From the NCBI RefSeq assembly GCF_009295515.1, contig NZ_RQVV01000053.1, positions 124,001 to 188,000 of the forward strand: DNA of 64,000 nt, read 5' to 3'. This document shows, in pieces, positions 9,193 through 23,130 of the stretch. Under the pieces are notes generated by a model, which saw only the letters and a program-made list of their open reading frames with translations, did not search any database and was not told where the DNA came from. The position numbers were made by a program, and so were the translations under genes. How positions within the stretch are numbered: position 1 is the stretch's first letter; each line of letters opens with the position of its first letter. This DNA comes from Erwinia endophytica. Its GTDB lineage: Bacteria; Pseudomonadota; Gammaproteobacteria; Enterobacterales; Enterobacteriaceae.

Positions 9193-9957
9193 ATGGCTAT
9201 TATCAAATTTAAAGATGTGGGCATAGATTTCCCCATATTTGATGCGGCTTCCCGGTCGATAAAAAAGAATTTTATGAGTTTTGCCACCGGTGGGAAAGTT
9301 GGTGAGAATAATGGTAAGGTTGTCGTATCCGCACTAAATAATTTAAATTTTGAAATCAAGGATGGGGAGCGTATTGGTCTAATTGGTCATAACGGGTCAG
9401 GAAAAACAACACTGTTGCGTATGTTTAGCCGTGTTTACCATCCAACCTCTGGTGCCGCTATTATTGAAGGTGATATTGGATCATTGATTTCAATATCTCT
9501 TGGAATTAATCCAGAATTTACTGGTCGAGAGAATATTTATATTCGAGGGGCATTACTTGGTCTACGTAAGAAAGATATCGACGGTAAGATCGATGAAATT
9601 ATCGACTTTACTGATTTAGGGGATTTTATCGATATGCCAGTTAGAACGTATTCGTCTGGCATGCAGATGAGACTAGGGTTTAGCGTTTCGACAATCTTTA
9701 CTCCTGAAATATTATTGATGGATGAATGGTTATCGGTAGGGGATGAAAGTTTTAAAGAAAAAGCAGAAACCCGACTGAGCAATATCATCAATGCCACTAA
9801 AATATTGATTTTGGCTAGCCACAGTCATGATTTGATGGCGAAGGTGTGTACAAGGATTCTCTGGCTGGAACATGGAACGGTCAAGATGGATGGTAAGCCG
9901 GAAGATATTCTGCCCTTATACTTCAAAACACACATTAAAAAAGCTGATTTAGTATAA
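9193..9957 (+). CDS. wzt: O-polysaccharide ABC exporter ATPase Wzt, short form
   Basis: The 254-residue ATP-binding subunit partners Wzm. Walker A is GHNGSGKTT (near residue 64), the signature is YSSGMQMRLGFS, and Walker B is ILLMDEWLSVGD. The H-loop His follows in ASHSHD. The protein stops soon after the ATPase domain. The C-terminal carbohydrate-binding domain of long Wzt proteins (400 residues or more) is therefore absent. In known systems the short form goes with chains that need no terminal cap recognition for export. It starts 8 bases after wzm and is the last gene of the locus. Confidence 0.93.
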   Translation: MAIIKFKDVGIDFPIFDAASRSIKKNFMSFATGGKVGENNGKVVVSALNNLNFEIKDGERIGLIGHNGSGKTTLLRMFSRVYHPTSGAAIIEGDIGSLISISLGINPEFTGRENIYIRGALLGLRKKDIDGKIDEIIDFTDLGDFIDMPVRTYSSGMQMRLGFSVSTIFTPEILLMDEWLSVGDESFKEKAETRLSNIINATKILILASHSHDLMAKVCTRILWLEHGTVKMDGKPEDILPLYFKTHIKKADLV

Positions 9958-10140
9958 AACCAGGTAATTGGTCATCTTCGTTCTATGTGGACTAATATTT
10001 ATTAATTTGTTCTTTTGCAACAAATATTACCAATTGCACCAATCGCTACCTTTTATCGGCTATCCTGAGTTAACATATTTGCCACTTTAACATGCGGCGT
10101 GCTGAAAACGCTGTGAGTGACCTTCAGACAGGAGTATGTA

Positions 10141-11547
10141 ATGTCCAAGCAACAGATTGGCGTTGTAGGTATGGCAGTAATGGGTCGTAACCTGGCTCTT
10201 AACATTGAGAGCCGCGGCTATACTGTATCCATCTTTAACCGCTCTCGTGAGAAGACTGATGAAGTTATCGCTGAGAATGCAGGCAAAAAACTGGCTCCTT
10301 ACTACACCATCGAAGAATTTGTGGCTTCTCTTGAGAAACCGCGCCGCATCTTACTGATGGTTCAGGCCGGTGAAGCAACGGACAAAACCATCGCTTCCCT
10401 GACGCCACATCTGGATAAGGGCGATATCCTGATCGATGGCGGTAATACCTTCTATAAAGACACTATCCGCCGTAACCGCGAACTGTCTGCACAGGGTTTT
10501 AACTTTATCGGTACCGGTGTTTCCGGTGGAGAAGAGGGCGCCCTGAAAGGTCCATCCATCATGCCCGGTGGGCAGAAAGAAGCCTATGATCTGGTCGCCC
10601 CCATTCTGGACAAAATTGCCGCGCGCGCTGAAGGCGAAGCCTGTGTGGCCTATATTGGTCCAGATGGTGCCGGTCACTATGTAAAGATGGTGCATAACGG
10701 TATCGAATACGGTGATATGCAACTGATCGCAGAGGCCTATTCGCTGCTGAAAAACGCGTTGAACCTGAGTAATGAAGAGCTGGCTAAGACCTTCAGCGAA
10801 TGGAACAAGGGTGAACTCAGCAGCTATTTGATCGATATCACCAAAGATATCTTCACCAAGAAAGATCAAGACGGTAACTACCTGGTTGATGTCATTCTGG
10901 ATGAAGCCGCCAACAAAGGTACCGGTAAGTGGACCAGCCAGAGTTCTTTGGATCTCGGCGAGCCACTGTCCCTGATTACCGAGTCGGTGTTTGCCCGCTA
11001 CCTGTCTTCACTGAAGACACAGCGTGTCGCGGCTTCTAAAGTATTGAGTGGCCCGGCAGTTAAGGCTTTCTCCGGTGACAAAGCTGAATTCATTGAGAAA
11101 GTTCGGCGCGCACTGTATCTGGGCAAAATCGTTTCTTACGCCCAGGGCTTCTCTCAGTTGAAAGCGGCGTCTACTGAAAACAACTGGAACCTGAATTACG
11201 GTGAGATTGCTAAAATCTTCCGTGCGGGTTGTATCATTCGCGCACAGTTCCTGCAGAAAATTACTGATGCTTATGCCGATAACGCGGACATCGCTAATCT
11301 GTTGCTGGCGCCGTATTTCAAAAATATCGCGGATGAGTATCAGCAGGCGTTGCGTGATGTTGTGGCTTATGCTGTGCAGAACGGTATCCCAACACCGACC
11401 TTCTCCGCAGCTATCGCTTACTATGACAGCTATCGTTCAGCGGTGCTGCCAGCGAACCTGATCCAGGCTCAGCGTGATTACTTCGGTGCGCATACTTACA
11501 AGCGTATTGATAAAGAAGGTGTGTTCCACACTGAATGGCTGGATTAA
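10141..11547 (+). CDS. gnd: 6-phosphogluconate dehydrogenase, decarboxylating
   Basis: The 468-residue cytosolic enzyme of the oxidative pentose phosphate pathway makes ribulose-5-phosphate, CO2 and NADPH. Motifs are [12 protein letters not shown] (NADP-binding), [19 protein letters not shown] (substrate site) and [13 protein letters not shown] (catalytic Lys). The ATG at 10141 is chosen over an in-frame GTG at 10117 because AGGAG lies 5-9 bases before it and the protein then begins MSKQQIG like its relatives. It has normal codon use and marks the right border of the O-polysaccharide locus. Confidence 0.97.
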   Translation: MSKQQIGVVGMAVMGRNLALNIESRGYTVSIFNRSREKTDEVIAENAGKKLAPYYTIEEFVASLEKPRRILLMVQAGEATDKTIASLTPHLDKGDILIDGGNTFYKDTIRRNRELSAQGFNFIGTGVSGGEEGALKGPSIMPGGQKEAYDLVAPILDKIAARAEGEACVAYIGPDGAGHYVKMVHNGIEYGDMQLIAEAYSLLKNALNLSNEELAKTFSEWNKGELSSYLIDITKDIFTKKDQDGNYLVDVILDEAANKGTGKWTSQSSLDLGEPLSLITESVFARYLSSLKTQRVAASKVLSGPAVKAFSGDKAEFIEKVRRALYLGKIVSYAQGFSQLKAASTENNWNLNYGEIAKIFRAGCIIRAQFLQKITDAYADNADIANLLLAPYFKNIADEYQQALRDVVAYAVQNGIPTPTFSAAIAYYDSYRSAVLPANLIQAQRDYFGAHTYKRIDKEGVFHTEWLD

Positions 11548-11569
11548 TTTAGTTCAGCAATCAGGCAAA

Positions 11570-11595
11570 GGGCTTCCCACGGGAAGCCCTTTTTC
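11570..11595 (+). terminator. Rho-independent terminator after gnd
   Basis: GGGCTTCC (11570-11577) pairs with GGAAGCCC (11582-11589) and is followed by TTTTTC. It lies between gnd and the convergent hydrolase gene that ends at 11627. Confidence 0.9.
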
Positions 11596-11626
11596 GTTGA
11601 TGCCATCGGGGAATGACTGTGTGGCC

Positions 11627-12742
11627 TCAGGGAACCAGTAAATTCCCTTCGCGGATAGCGTCAGTACCGGCCAGGCGGGTGACCAGCATCCCGGTGGTGG
11701 CGAATCGCATCCAGTGGCGGGCATAAAGCAGTCCACCATGTTCTGCCTGCAGCGGGGTGAGTTGATCGGTCAGTGGGTCGAGAATGTCGGCCACCACCTC
11801 GCCGGGTTTGATCCATTCGCCAATGTCACGGCGGTGCAGGATGACGCCGGAATGGGGGGTGGCGATATACTCACAGGCGGCGAGCGGCATGGCGGGATGT
11901 ATCAGCGGCGGTAATTCAGCCGCGGTTCCAGCAATATAGCCACCTCTTATCAGCGCATTGATAATGGCCTCAGCATCCTGCTGTGCCTGAGAATGGCTGA
12001 CATCTCTCACACCGCGTAGTTCCAGCGTTACCGGTTTCAGTCCCTGGGGGAGTGGAAAGCGATCGCCGAGAGTGCGTTGCAGGTGCTGCCATGGTTCACA
12101 ACAGGCCTCGTCAAAAGGCTCTCCCCCCGAGACTTCCGCCACCAGTTGCACCGCGCTACCCAGATAGCGAGCCAGCGGCTCAATGTCGGGCCATGCTTGT
12201 GGCGTGGTGTAGAGGTGGGGAATGGCTTCCCAGTCACAGTGCATATCAATCATCAGATCGGCCTGACAGGCCATGCGCATCAGGGTATGGCGTTGTGATT
12301 CCAGTTCGGTAACTGGCTGATGAGCATCGAAATAGTGCTGAATGGCGTCGCGGATTAACTGCCGATTTTGTGTGATATCCTGAGTTAATACAGAAGAAAG
12401 TTGTGTTACCAGCGACGGGCCGAGTGCCGGGAACCGGCGGTTGAAATCCTGGCCGGAATGGACGTCAAAGCGGCCAAGATGGCTACCGTGCCAATGTTGC
12501 CCCAATGCCAGTGGGTTGGCCACCGGCACCAGGGTAACCTGTGCCAGCAGGTGTCCCGCCGCTTCCAGCTCGCTGAATTTCTGCTTAAGATACCAGGCAA
12601 CGGCCACACCGGGCAGCTCATCGCCGTGCAGCGCCGCCTGGATATAGACCTGGCGTGGGCAATTTTCGCCAAAGTGGTAGCTGATGATTTCACGTTGTGT
12701 GCCCAGAGAGGCGCTGAGCAGGGGATGATGGCGTTGTTGCAT
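11627..12742 (-). CDS. Succinylglutamate desuccinylase/aspartoacylase-like zinc hydrolase (M14 family)
   Basis: The 371-residue protein belongs to the AstE/AspA branch of the M14 carboxypeptidases, which cleave N-acyl groups from amino acids. Likely zinc ligands are His39 and Glu42 in ALHGDELPG and His168 in MIDMHCDWE. Glu241 in TLELRG is the likely catalytic base. The C-terminal part from about residue 290 looks like the added beta domain of the family. It lies downstream of a polar amino-acid binding protein, 108 bases away, and reads in the his direction. The substrate is unknown; deacylation of an imported N-acyl amino acid is a guess from context. The start codon has only a weak ribosome site. 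Confidence 0.82.
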   Translation of the reverse strand: MQQRHHPLLSASLGTQREIISYHFGENCPRQVYIQAALHGDELPGVAVAWYLKQKFSELEAAGHLLAQVTLVPVANPLALGQHWHGSHLGRFDVHSGQDFNRRFPALGPSLVTQLSSVLTQDITQNRQLIRDAIQHYFDAHQPVTELESQRHTLMRMACQADLMIDMHCDWEAIPHLYTTPQAWPDIEPLARYLGSAVQLVAEVSGGEPFDEACCEPWQHLQRTLGDRFPLPQGLKPVTLELRGVRDVSHSQAQQDAEAIINALIRGGYIAGTAAELPPLIHPAMPLAACEYIATPHSGVILHRRDIGEWIKPGEVVADILDPLTDQLTPLQAEHGGLLYARHWMRFATTGMLVTRLAGTDAIREGNLLVP

Positions 12743-12850
12743 AGTCAGGTCACTTTACTGGCAGTGAAAAAAGTCGGGGGAATAACACGGGTCCCCCGAG
12801 TTGCGCATGATTAAGTTGTTTGCACCGTGTTTACTGGTCAGGTCGCGGCG

Positions 12851-13648
12851 TTACGGCTTGACGGAGATATCGATGTCAAAATAGCGCTTTTGAAGCTGGT
12901 CAAAGGTACCGTTGCGGGTAATTTCAGCGAAGGCATTATCCAGCGCCGTTTTTAGCTCGGTATCGCCTTTACGCAGACCAATCGCCGTGCCGGGGCCGAT
13001 AATGGGATCTTCCACTTTCGGTCCGGCCAGCTCAAAATCTTTTCCCTCCGGGCGTTTGAGGAAGCCCATCGCCGCCTGTGCCGCGTCAGTGAATACCGCA
13101 TCCAGACGACCAGAGACCAGATCGCTCTCAACCTGGGCCTGATCGCCGTAAGGCACCACCTTCACGCCGTGCGGTTGCCATTTCAGCAGCGCATAGCGCT
13201 CCTGTACCGTACCCTGTTCCACGCCGACCGTTTTCCCTTGCAGGGATTCGGCGGTGGGCTGCAGCCCTGAGCCTTTACGGGCAACCAGTTGGGTTTTGGT
13301 ATCGTACAGCGGTACGGTGAAGTCGATCTGCTTCAGGCGTTCTGCGGTGATCCCCATATCTGACAGGATCGCATCAAACTTACGCGCTTTCAGCGCCGGG
13401 ATCATCCCGTCAAACTGGCTTTCAACCCAGACGCACTTCGCCTGCATCTGGGCGCAGAGTGCATTACCCAGATCGATATCAAAACCCACCAGCTTGCCTT
13501 GTGGTGTTTTTGATTCAAAAGGGGGGTAGGTTGGGTCAACCGCGAAGCGCACCTGGTCGATTTTTGCCTGAGCGGCGAAGGCGCAACCCGCCAGCAGTGC
13601 CAGAACCGTCACCTGACGCAGGCGAGTGGAGAATGTCATTTTAGTCAT
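12851..13648 (-). CDS. Periplasmic polar amino-acid binding protein (HisJ/ArtJ-like)
   Basis: This 265-residue type-II solute-binding protein (family 3) starts at an ATG with AAAGGA just upstream; a longer in-frame reading is possible but lacks this. Residues 1-27 form a signal peptide ending in AFAAQA. The mature part has RFAVDPTYPPFES and GFDIDLGNALCAQM, typical of lysine-arginine-ornithine, histidine and arginine binding proteins, and later FDAILSDMGITAERL. No permease or ATPase gene is adjacent, so it would have to use a transporter encoded elsewhere. It stands in a row of three genes following hisI on the same strand. The ligand is not known. Confidence 0.87.
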   Translation of the reverse strand: MTKMTFSTRLRQVTVLALLAGCAFAAQAKIDQVRFAVDPTYPPFESKTPQGKLVGFDIDLGNALCAQMQAKCVWVESQFDGMIPALKARKFDAILSDMGITAERLKQIDFTVPLYDTKTQLVARKGSGLQPTAESLQGKTVGVEQGTVQERYALLKWQPHGVKVVPYGDQAQVESDLVSGRLDAVFTDAAQAAMGFLKRPEGKDFELAGPKVEDPIIGPGTAIGLRKGDTELKTALDNAFAEITRNGTFDQLQKRYFDIDISVKP

Positions 13649-13716
13649 AATTCCTTTCATCTTAATAGCGTTAGACTGGCCGACAGCGTACCTGTTCACC
13701 CGCAGCCTGTGAATCA

Positions 13717-14193
13717 CTATTTGCGGATATCCGCCCGCGTAAAGCGGCCTATCCGCTGATAGTCCTGTGCATCCAGTACTATCGATGTTTCCAGCCGTCC
13801 GGCATTAAAAGCGATCTCACGGTTACGCTCGCACAGCGTGGGATCGACCACCACCTGCAGTTCGTCATGGAAACTGAACGGAGGAATGGCACCGAACACG
13901 CAGCCTGTCAGGCGATCCACTTCCGCCGGGCTGGCCAGCGAAGCCCGCAGACCGCCGACAGCGTTGGCCACCTTGCTCAAATCCGCCTGTTGATCAGCGG
14001 GAAGCACCGCCAGTACGTACTGCTTAACGCCGTTGCCTTTGACATGACAAACCAGTGCTTTAGCGCCCTGGCTAATCGCTGTGCCACGTATAGCCGCCAC
14101 CTCTTCACATTTTCCGCAGGGCGCATGTTCTACCCGTTTATAATTGGCGAGCTGGCCATCAAGCAGGGCGGTCAGTTTCTCGAAAGTGGTCAT
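13717..14193 (-). CDS. YbaK/ProX-family aminoacyl-tRNA deacylase-like protein
   Basis: The 158-residue protein is a single YbaK domain. Family members remove wrongly attached amino acids from tRNA in trans; the invariant-type lysine lies in the GAKALVCHVKGN segment, and GCVFGAIPPFSFHD is the second family block. The ATG has TTAGGAG upstream and begins 19 bases after the hisI stop. It could therefore be co-transcribed with the his operon. Substrate specificity (Cys-tRNA-Pro, Ala-tRNA-Pro or other) cannot be read from the sequence. Confidence 0.85.
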   Translation of the reverse strand: MTTFEKLTALLDGQLANYKRVEHAPCGKCEEVAAIRGTAISQGAKALVCHVKGNGVKQYVLAVLPADQQADLSKVANAVGGLRASLASPAEVDRLTGCVFGAIPPFSFHDELQVVVDPTLCERNREIAFNAGRLETSIVLDAQDYQRIGRFTRADIRK

Positions 14194-14212
14194 GGTCGCT
14201 CCTAAATATGGC

Positions 14213-14820
14213 TTATTCTTTATGCCGTTGACGCAGATTATTGATAACCGTACTCAGACTCAGCCCCTGATCCTGCAGCAGCACCAGCAGGTGGTAGATC
14301 AGGTCCGAGGCTTCGTTGGTCAGCTCAAAACGGTCATTGACGGTGGCCGCCAGCGCAGTTTCGACGCCTTCTTCGCCCACTTTCTGCGCGATACGCTTAG
14401 TGCCGCTGGCGTAAAGGCTGGCGGTGTAAGAGCTTTTAGGATCGGCATGTTTACGTTCAGCCAGCAGTTGCTCCAGTTGCCAGAGAAATGTCCAGTCCGG
14501 GGCGGCGGGCGAGAAGCAACTGGAAGTGCCGAGATGACAGGTGGGGCCGACAGGGTTGACCAGCACCAGTAGCGTGTCGTTATCGCAATCCGGGGTGATG
14601 CTGACGACACTGAGGAAGTGCTCAGAGGTTTCACCTTTGGTCCACAGGCGCTGTTTGGTACGCGACCAGAAAGTGACTCTGCCGCTTTCCAGCGTTTTCG
14701 CCAGCGCCTGCTGGTTCATATAACCGTGCATCAGCACCTCGCCAGAAACAGCATGCTGAATGATGGCCGGCATCATGCCGTCGGTTTTTACCCAATCCAG
14801 TTGGGTAAGCTGTTGTTCTG

Positions 14821-14827
<7 letters not shown>
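14213..14827 (-). CDS. hisI: Bifunctional phosphoribosyl-AMP cyclohydrolase / phosphoribosyl-ATP pyrophosphatase
   Basis: The 204-residue fusion carries out steps two and three of histidine synthesis. Residues 1 to about 115 are the cyclohydrolase, with [22 protein letters not shown] and a zinc-binding CDNDT. The remainder is the pyrophosphohydrolase, with [13 protein letters not shown]. The fusion and its length are as in E. coli HisI (HisIE). The start overlaps the hisF stop by 7 bases. It is the last canonical his gene. Confidence 0.96.
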
Positions 14828-20372
<5,545 letters not shown>

Positions 20373-20375
20373 CAG

Positions 20376-21275
20376 TCACTCCATCATCTTCTCAATCGGC
20401 AGCACCAGAATGGAACTGGCGCCCAGCGCCTTCAGTTTTTCCATCGTTTCCCAGAACAGCGTTTCGCTACTCACCATGTGCATGGCCACGCGACTTTTAT
20501 CGCCCGCCAGCGGCAGTACCGTAGGGCGTTCGGCGCCAGGCAGCAGGGAAATAATATCTTCCAGACGCTCACTCGGGGCGTGCAACATAATGTATTTTGA
20601 TTCACGGGCCTGGATAACGCCCTGAATTCGGGTCATCAGTTTATCAATCAGTTCCTGTTTCGCTGCGGGCATTTCGCCATCGCGCTGGATCAGACAGGCT
20701 TTGGAGCGATAAATGACTTCAACTTCACGCAGGCCATTAGCTTCCAGTGTGGCGCCGGTTGATACCAGGTCACAGATGGCATCCGCCAGACCGGCACGCG
20801 GCGCCACCTCGACAGAACCGTTCAGCAGGCAGGATTTAAAAGCCACCCCCTGTCGGTCGAGATATTTCTTCAGCAGGTGAGGATAAGAGGTGGCTATCCG
20901 GGCGTTTTGTAAACATTGTGGCCCACTATATTCATCGTCAACCGGCATAGCCAGCGACAGGCGGCAACCGCCAAAATCCAGGCGACGCAGGGTAAAATAG
21001 CGCGGGTCTTCACCCTGAGCGCGGCGAGTCAGCAACTCTTCTTCCAGCACATTTTCACCGATGATGCCGAGATCAACCACGCCATCCATCACCAGCCCTG
21101 GGATATCGTCATCGCGAACCCGCAGAATATCGATGGGCATGTTCTCGGCGAAGGCGATCAGACGCTGTTGTTGCAGGTTGATTTTGATCCCGCAACGGGC
21201 CAGCAGTTCGCGTGAATCATCGCTTAAACGGCCGGATTTCTGCATAGCTATGCGTAAACGCGTGTTATCTAACAT
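20376..21275 (-). CDS. hisG: ATP phosphoribosyltransferase, long form
   Basis: The 299-residue enzyme starts histidine synthesis and is feedback-inhibited by histidine through its C-terminal ACT-like domain (from about residue 225). [11 protein letters not shown] opens the protein, and [19 protein letters not shown] is the PRPP-binding segment. GGATAAG precedes the ATG. The attenuator lies 63 bases upstream of its start. Confidence 0.97.
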   Translation of the reverse strand: MLDNTRLRIAMQKSGRLSDDSRELLARCGIKINLQQQRLIAFAENMPIDILRVRDDDIPGLVMDGVVDLGIIGENVLEEELLTRRAQGEDPRYFTLRRLDFGGCRLSLAMPVDDEYSGPQCLQNARIATSYPHLLKKYLDRQGVAFKSCLLNGSVEVAPRAGLADAICDLVSTGATLEANGLREVEVIYRSKACLIQRDGEMPAAKQELIDKLMTRIQGVIQARESKYIMLHAPSERLEDIISLLPGAERPTVLPLAGDKSRVAMHMVSSETLFWETMEKLKALGASSILVLPIEKMME

Positions 21276-21345
21276 CGGTACTTATCCTCTTTTCCTGTGA
21301 CCTGATGAGCTCAGCAGTTCATCCATTGCGGGCCGGACAAGCGTC

Positions 21346-21383
21346 CAAAAAAAAGCCCCCGGAAGATGATCTTCCGGGGGCTT
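21346..21383 (-). terminator. his attenuator terminator
   Basis: On the minus strand AAGCCCCCGGAAG pairs perfectly with CTTCCGGGGGCTT and runs into eight Ts (21347-21354). It lies between the leader peptide and hisG. This is the terminator arm of classic histidine attenuation, formed when His-tRNA is plentiful and the ribosome does not stall in hisL. Confidence 0.95.
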
Positions 21384-21444
21384 CTCTTGCGTCCTGCACC
21401 ACTGGAAGATCCTAAACGTCTTCCAGCACACATCGCCTGAAAGA

Positions 21445-21492
21445 CTAGTCAGGATGATGGTGATGATGGTGGTTGAATTGAACGCGAGTCAT
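21445..21492 (-). CDS. hisL: his operon leader peptide
   Basis: The 15-residue peptide MTRVQFNHHHHHHPD has six consecutive His codons. The E. coli leader has seven. Scarce charged His-tRNA stalls the ribosome on the His run and lets the antiterminator form. It lies between the promoter and the attenuator hairpin. Confidence 0.96.
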   Translation of the reverse strand: MTRVQFNHHHHHHPD

Positions 21493-21534
21493 AAAATTTT
21501 CTCAGATAAATGTTGGGTCCTTATCGTGAGCAAT

Positions 21535-21563
21535 AACCTAACCAGAATGCGCGCGCCGTGCAA
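21535..21563 (-). promoter_or_regulatory. hisLp: his operon promoter
   Basis: Reading the minus strand, TTGCAC (21563-21558) stands exactly 17 bases before TAGGTT (21540-21535). The -10 TAGGTT is the same as in the E. coli his promoter. A GC-rich spacer separates the boxes. The start of transcription would fall about 35 bases before hisL. Confidence 0.85.
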
Positions 21564-21673
21564 CCCTTTTTTGTTAATGACGCACGATTCTCTCATCATC
21601 TACTGATTGTCTCTGACCGATGGCTGGCGTAGTTTTAGGGCTTAATGGTGCGGATAATCACGGGAGTCAGGGG

Positions 21674-22501
21674 ATGAAAAGCGTTGCGATAGTGGGGTTA
21701 GGCTGGCTGGGGATGCCTCTGGGGTTGTCGTTAACCGCCCGGGGCTGGCAGGTGACTGGCAGTAAAACCACTGCGGACGGTGTGGAAGCGGCGCGGATGT
21801 GTGGTATTGAAAGCTATTGTTTGACACTGACGCCTGAATTGGTTTGTGAACCCGGCGACCTCCGTGCCTTGCTGAGTGTCGATGCGTTGGTGATCACGCT
21901 GCCAGCCAGTCGTACCGCTGTTGGGGGCGGAAATTATCTGCTGGCGGTGCAGCAACTTGTCGACAGCGCGTTAGCCTTTGCTATCCCTCGGATTATCTTC
22001 ACCAGTTCTACTGCCGTCTATGGCCGTGCGAGCGGAGTAACGCAAGAGAGCAGTCCGCTTGAACCGGTGACCGAAGCTGGTAACACGTTGAAGATGCTGG
22101 AAGACTGGCTGCATCATCTGCCTGGCACCTCGGTCGATATCCTGCGGCTTTCCGGGTTAGTCGGCCCGGGGCGACATCCGGGGCGCTTTCTGGCGGGTAA
22201 AACCGAGGTAGCCGATGGCAGCCACGGAGTTAACCTGGTGCATCTGGAAGATGTGATTGAGGCGATCACATTGCTGCTGCAAACCCCGAAAGGCGGCCAT
22301 ATCTACAACCTCAGTGCGCCAAAACACCCCGCCCGCAAGGTATTCTATCCCGCCGCTGCCCGTCAGTTGGGGCTGCCCGCACCCACTTTCCGCGAAGAGA
22401 CGGAACCCGCCGCCGGCAAGATAATTGATGGCAGTCAGATCTGCCGTGATCTGGGCTTTGCGTATCAGTACCCTGACCCGGGGAATATGCCATGGCAATG
22501 A
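21674..22501 (+). CDS. yeeZ: YeeZ-family NAD(P)-dependent SDR protein
   Basis: The 275-residue protein is close to E. coli YeeZ throughout (for example MKSVAIVGLGWLGMPLGLSL, IIFTSSTAVYG, LVGPGRHPGRF). It belongs to the extended SDR group with a modified dinucleotide loop GLGWLG. The biochemical role of YeeZ is not established. The ATG at 21674 has AGGGG just upstream and gives the family N-terminus; 18 extra in-frame codons before it are not supported. It is divergent from the his operon, as in E. coli. Confidence 0.93.
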   Translation: MKSVAIVGLGWLGMPLGLSLTARGWQVTGSKTTADGVEAARMCGIESYCLTLTPELVCEPGDLRALLSVDALVITLPASRTAVGGGNYLLAVQQLVDSALAFAIPRIIFTSSTAVYGRASGVTQESSPLEPVTEAGNTLKMLEDWLHHLPGTSVDILRLSGLVGPGRHPGRFLAGKTEVADGSHGVNLVHLEDVIEAITLLLQTPKGGHIYNLSAPKHPARKVFYPAAARQLGLPAPTFREETEPAAGKIIDGSQICRDLGFAYQYPDPGNMPWQ

Positions 22502-22800
22502 GTTGTGCATTGCATTGTATAAAGACCCCAACAGGTAGGTGTAGGTGATGTGAATTATCCCTGGACTTCCCTTCGCTTGCGACTGTGCCTGCAAACCGGG
22601 ACTGATTTCCCGCATCGGCTGGTGATTTATCAAGCTGATCATTGGAGGAATGGCTAATATTAAAACCGAGTGAACCGTTGATCATCGCGACTACAATTGA
22701 CGGTAGGCGGTAAAAACATCTTAATTATCACGGTGGCTCTGAACGGCTTGTTTTCTTCCCATCGGGTGGTGCAGAATATGCGCCCGGTAAAATGATATCT
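22502..22800. other. Gene-free stretch between yeeZ and plaP leader hairpin
   Basis: About 300 bases hold no credible ORF on either strand. They end in a strong terminator hairpin at 22801, so a small RNA or the first half of a plaP leader could be encoded here. No known RNA family was recognised. Confidence 0.4.
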
Positions 22801-22836
22801 ATAACCGACGCTTATTGATTGCGTCGGTTATTTTTT
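22801..22836 (+). terminator. Intrinsic terminator in the plaP leader
   Basis: ATAACCGACGC (22801-22811) pairs with GCGTCGGTTAT (22821-22831) over a 9-base loop and runs into six Ts. It could end the yeeZ transcript, a small RNA, or an attenuated plaP transcript. It lies about 97 bases before the candidate upstream ORF. Confidence 0.85.
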
Positions 22837-22932
22837 GCTGAAAAAACACGATTGCATTCAGGAGCCGGTTCACTACCGGATAGATACACGCTTTAAGCAC
22901 GCATTGACGTGTCTTGTTGAGGATAAGTAAAA

Positions 22933-23130
22933 ATGGGGCAACACTTTATTACCCCGGCGGCGGCCGGCAAACATCTGCGTGACGACTATGGCGCGGCAAC
23001 GGGGTTTACCTTCATGTCCACCAACCCATCCATTACCCCAGATAAGCAAAACTCTCGCACCACGCGACGTTTCCCCGAGGATCAACGTAGAAAGGTTGAC
23101 GCAATGGGGAGACTGAACCATGTCGCTTAA
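22933..23130 (+). CDS. Candidate upstream ORF (leader) overlapping plaP
   Basis: A 65-codon ORF starts with ATG behind GAGGATAAG and ends 11 bases inside plaP in a different frame. The peptide is polar, without a membrane segment or a recognised domain, and is not an N-terminal extension of PlaP. Overlap with the plaP start suggests translational coupling, so it may be a regulatory leader of the putrescine importer. It may equally be a chance ORF; no homologue is known to me. Confidence 0.4.
   Translation: MGQHFITPAAAGKHLRDDYGAATGFTFMSTNPSITPDKQNSRTTRRFPEDQRRKVDAMGRLNHVA

Noticed and set aside
10351-10869. 172-codon open frame opposite gnd
   Set aside because: It is antisense to a well-conserved enzyme gene and the translated product looks like no known protein.
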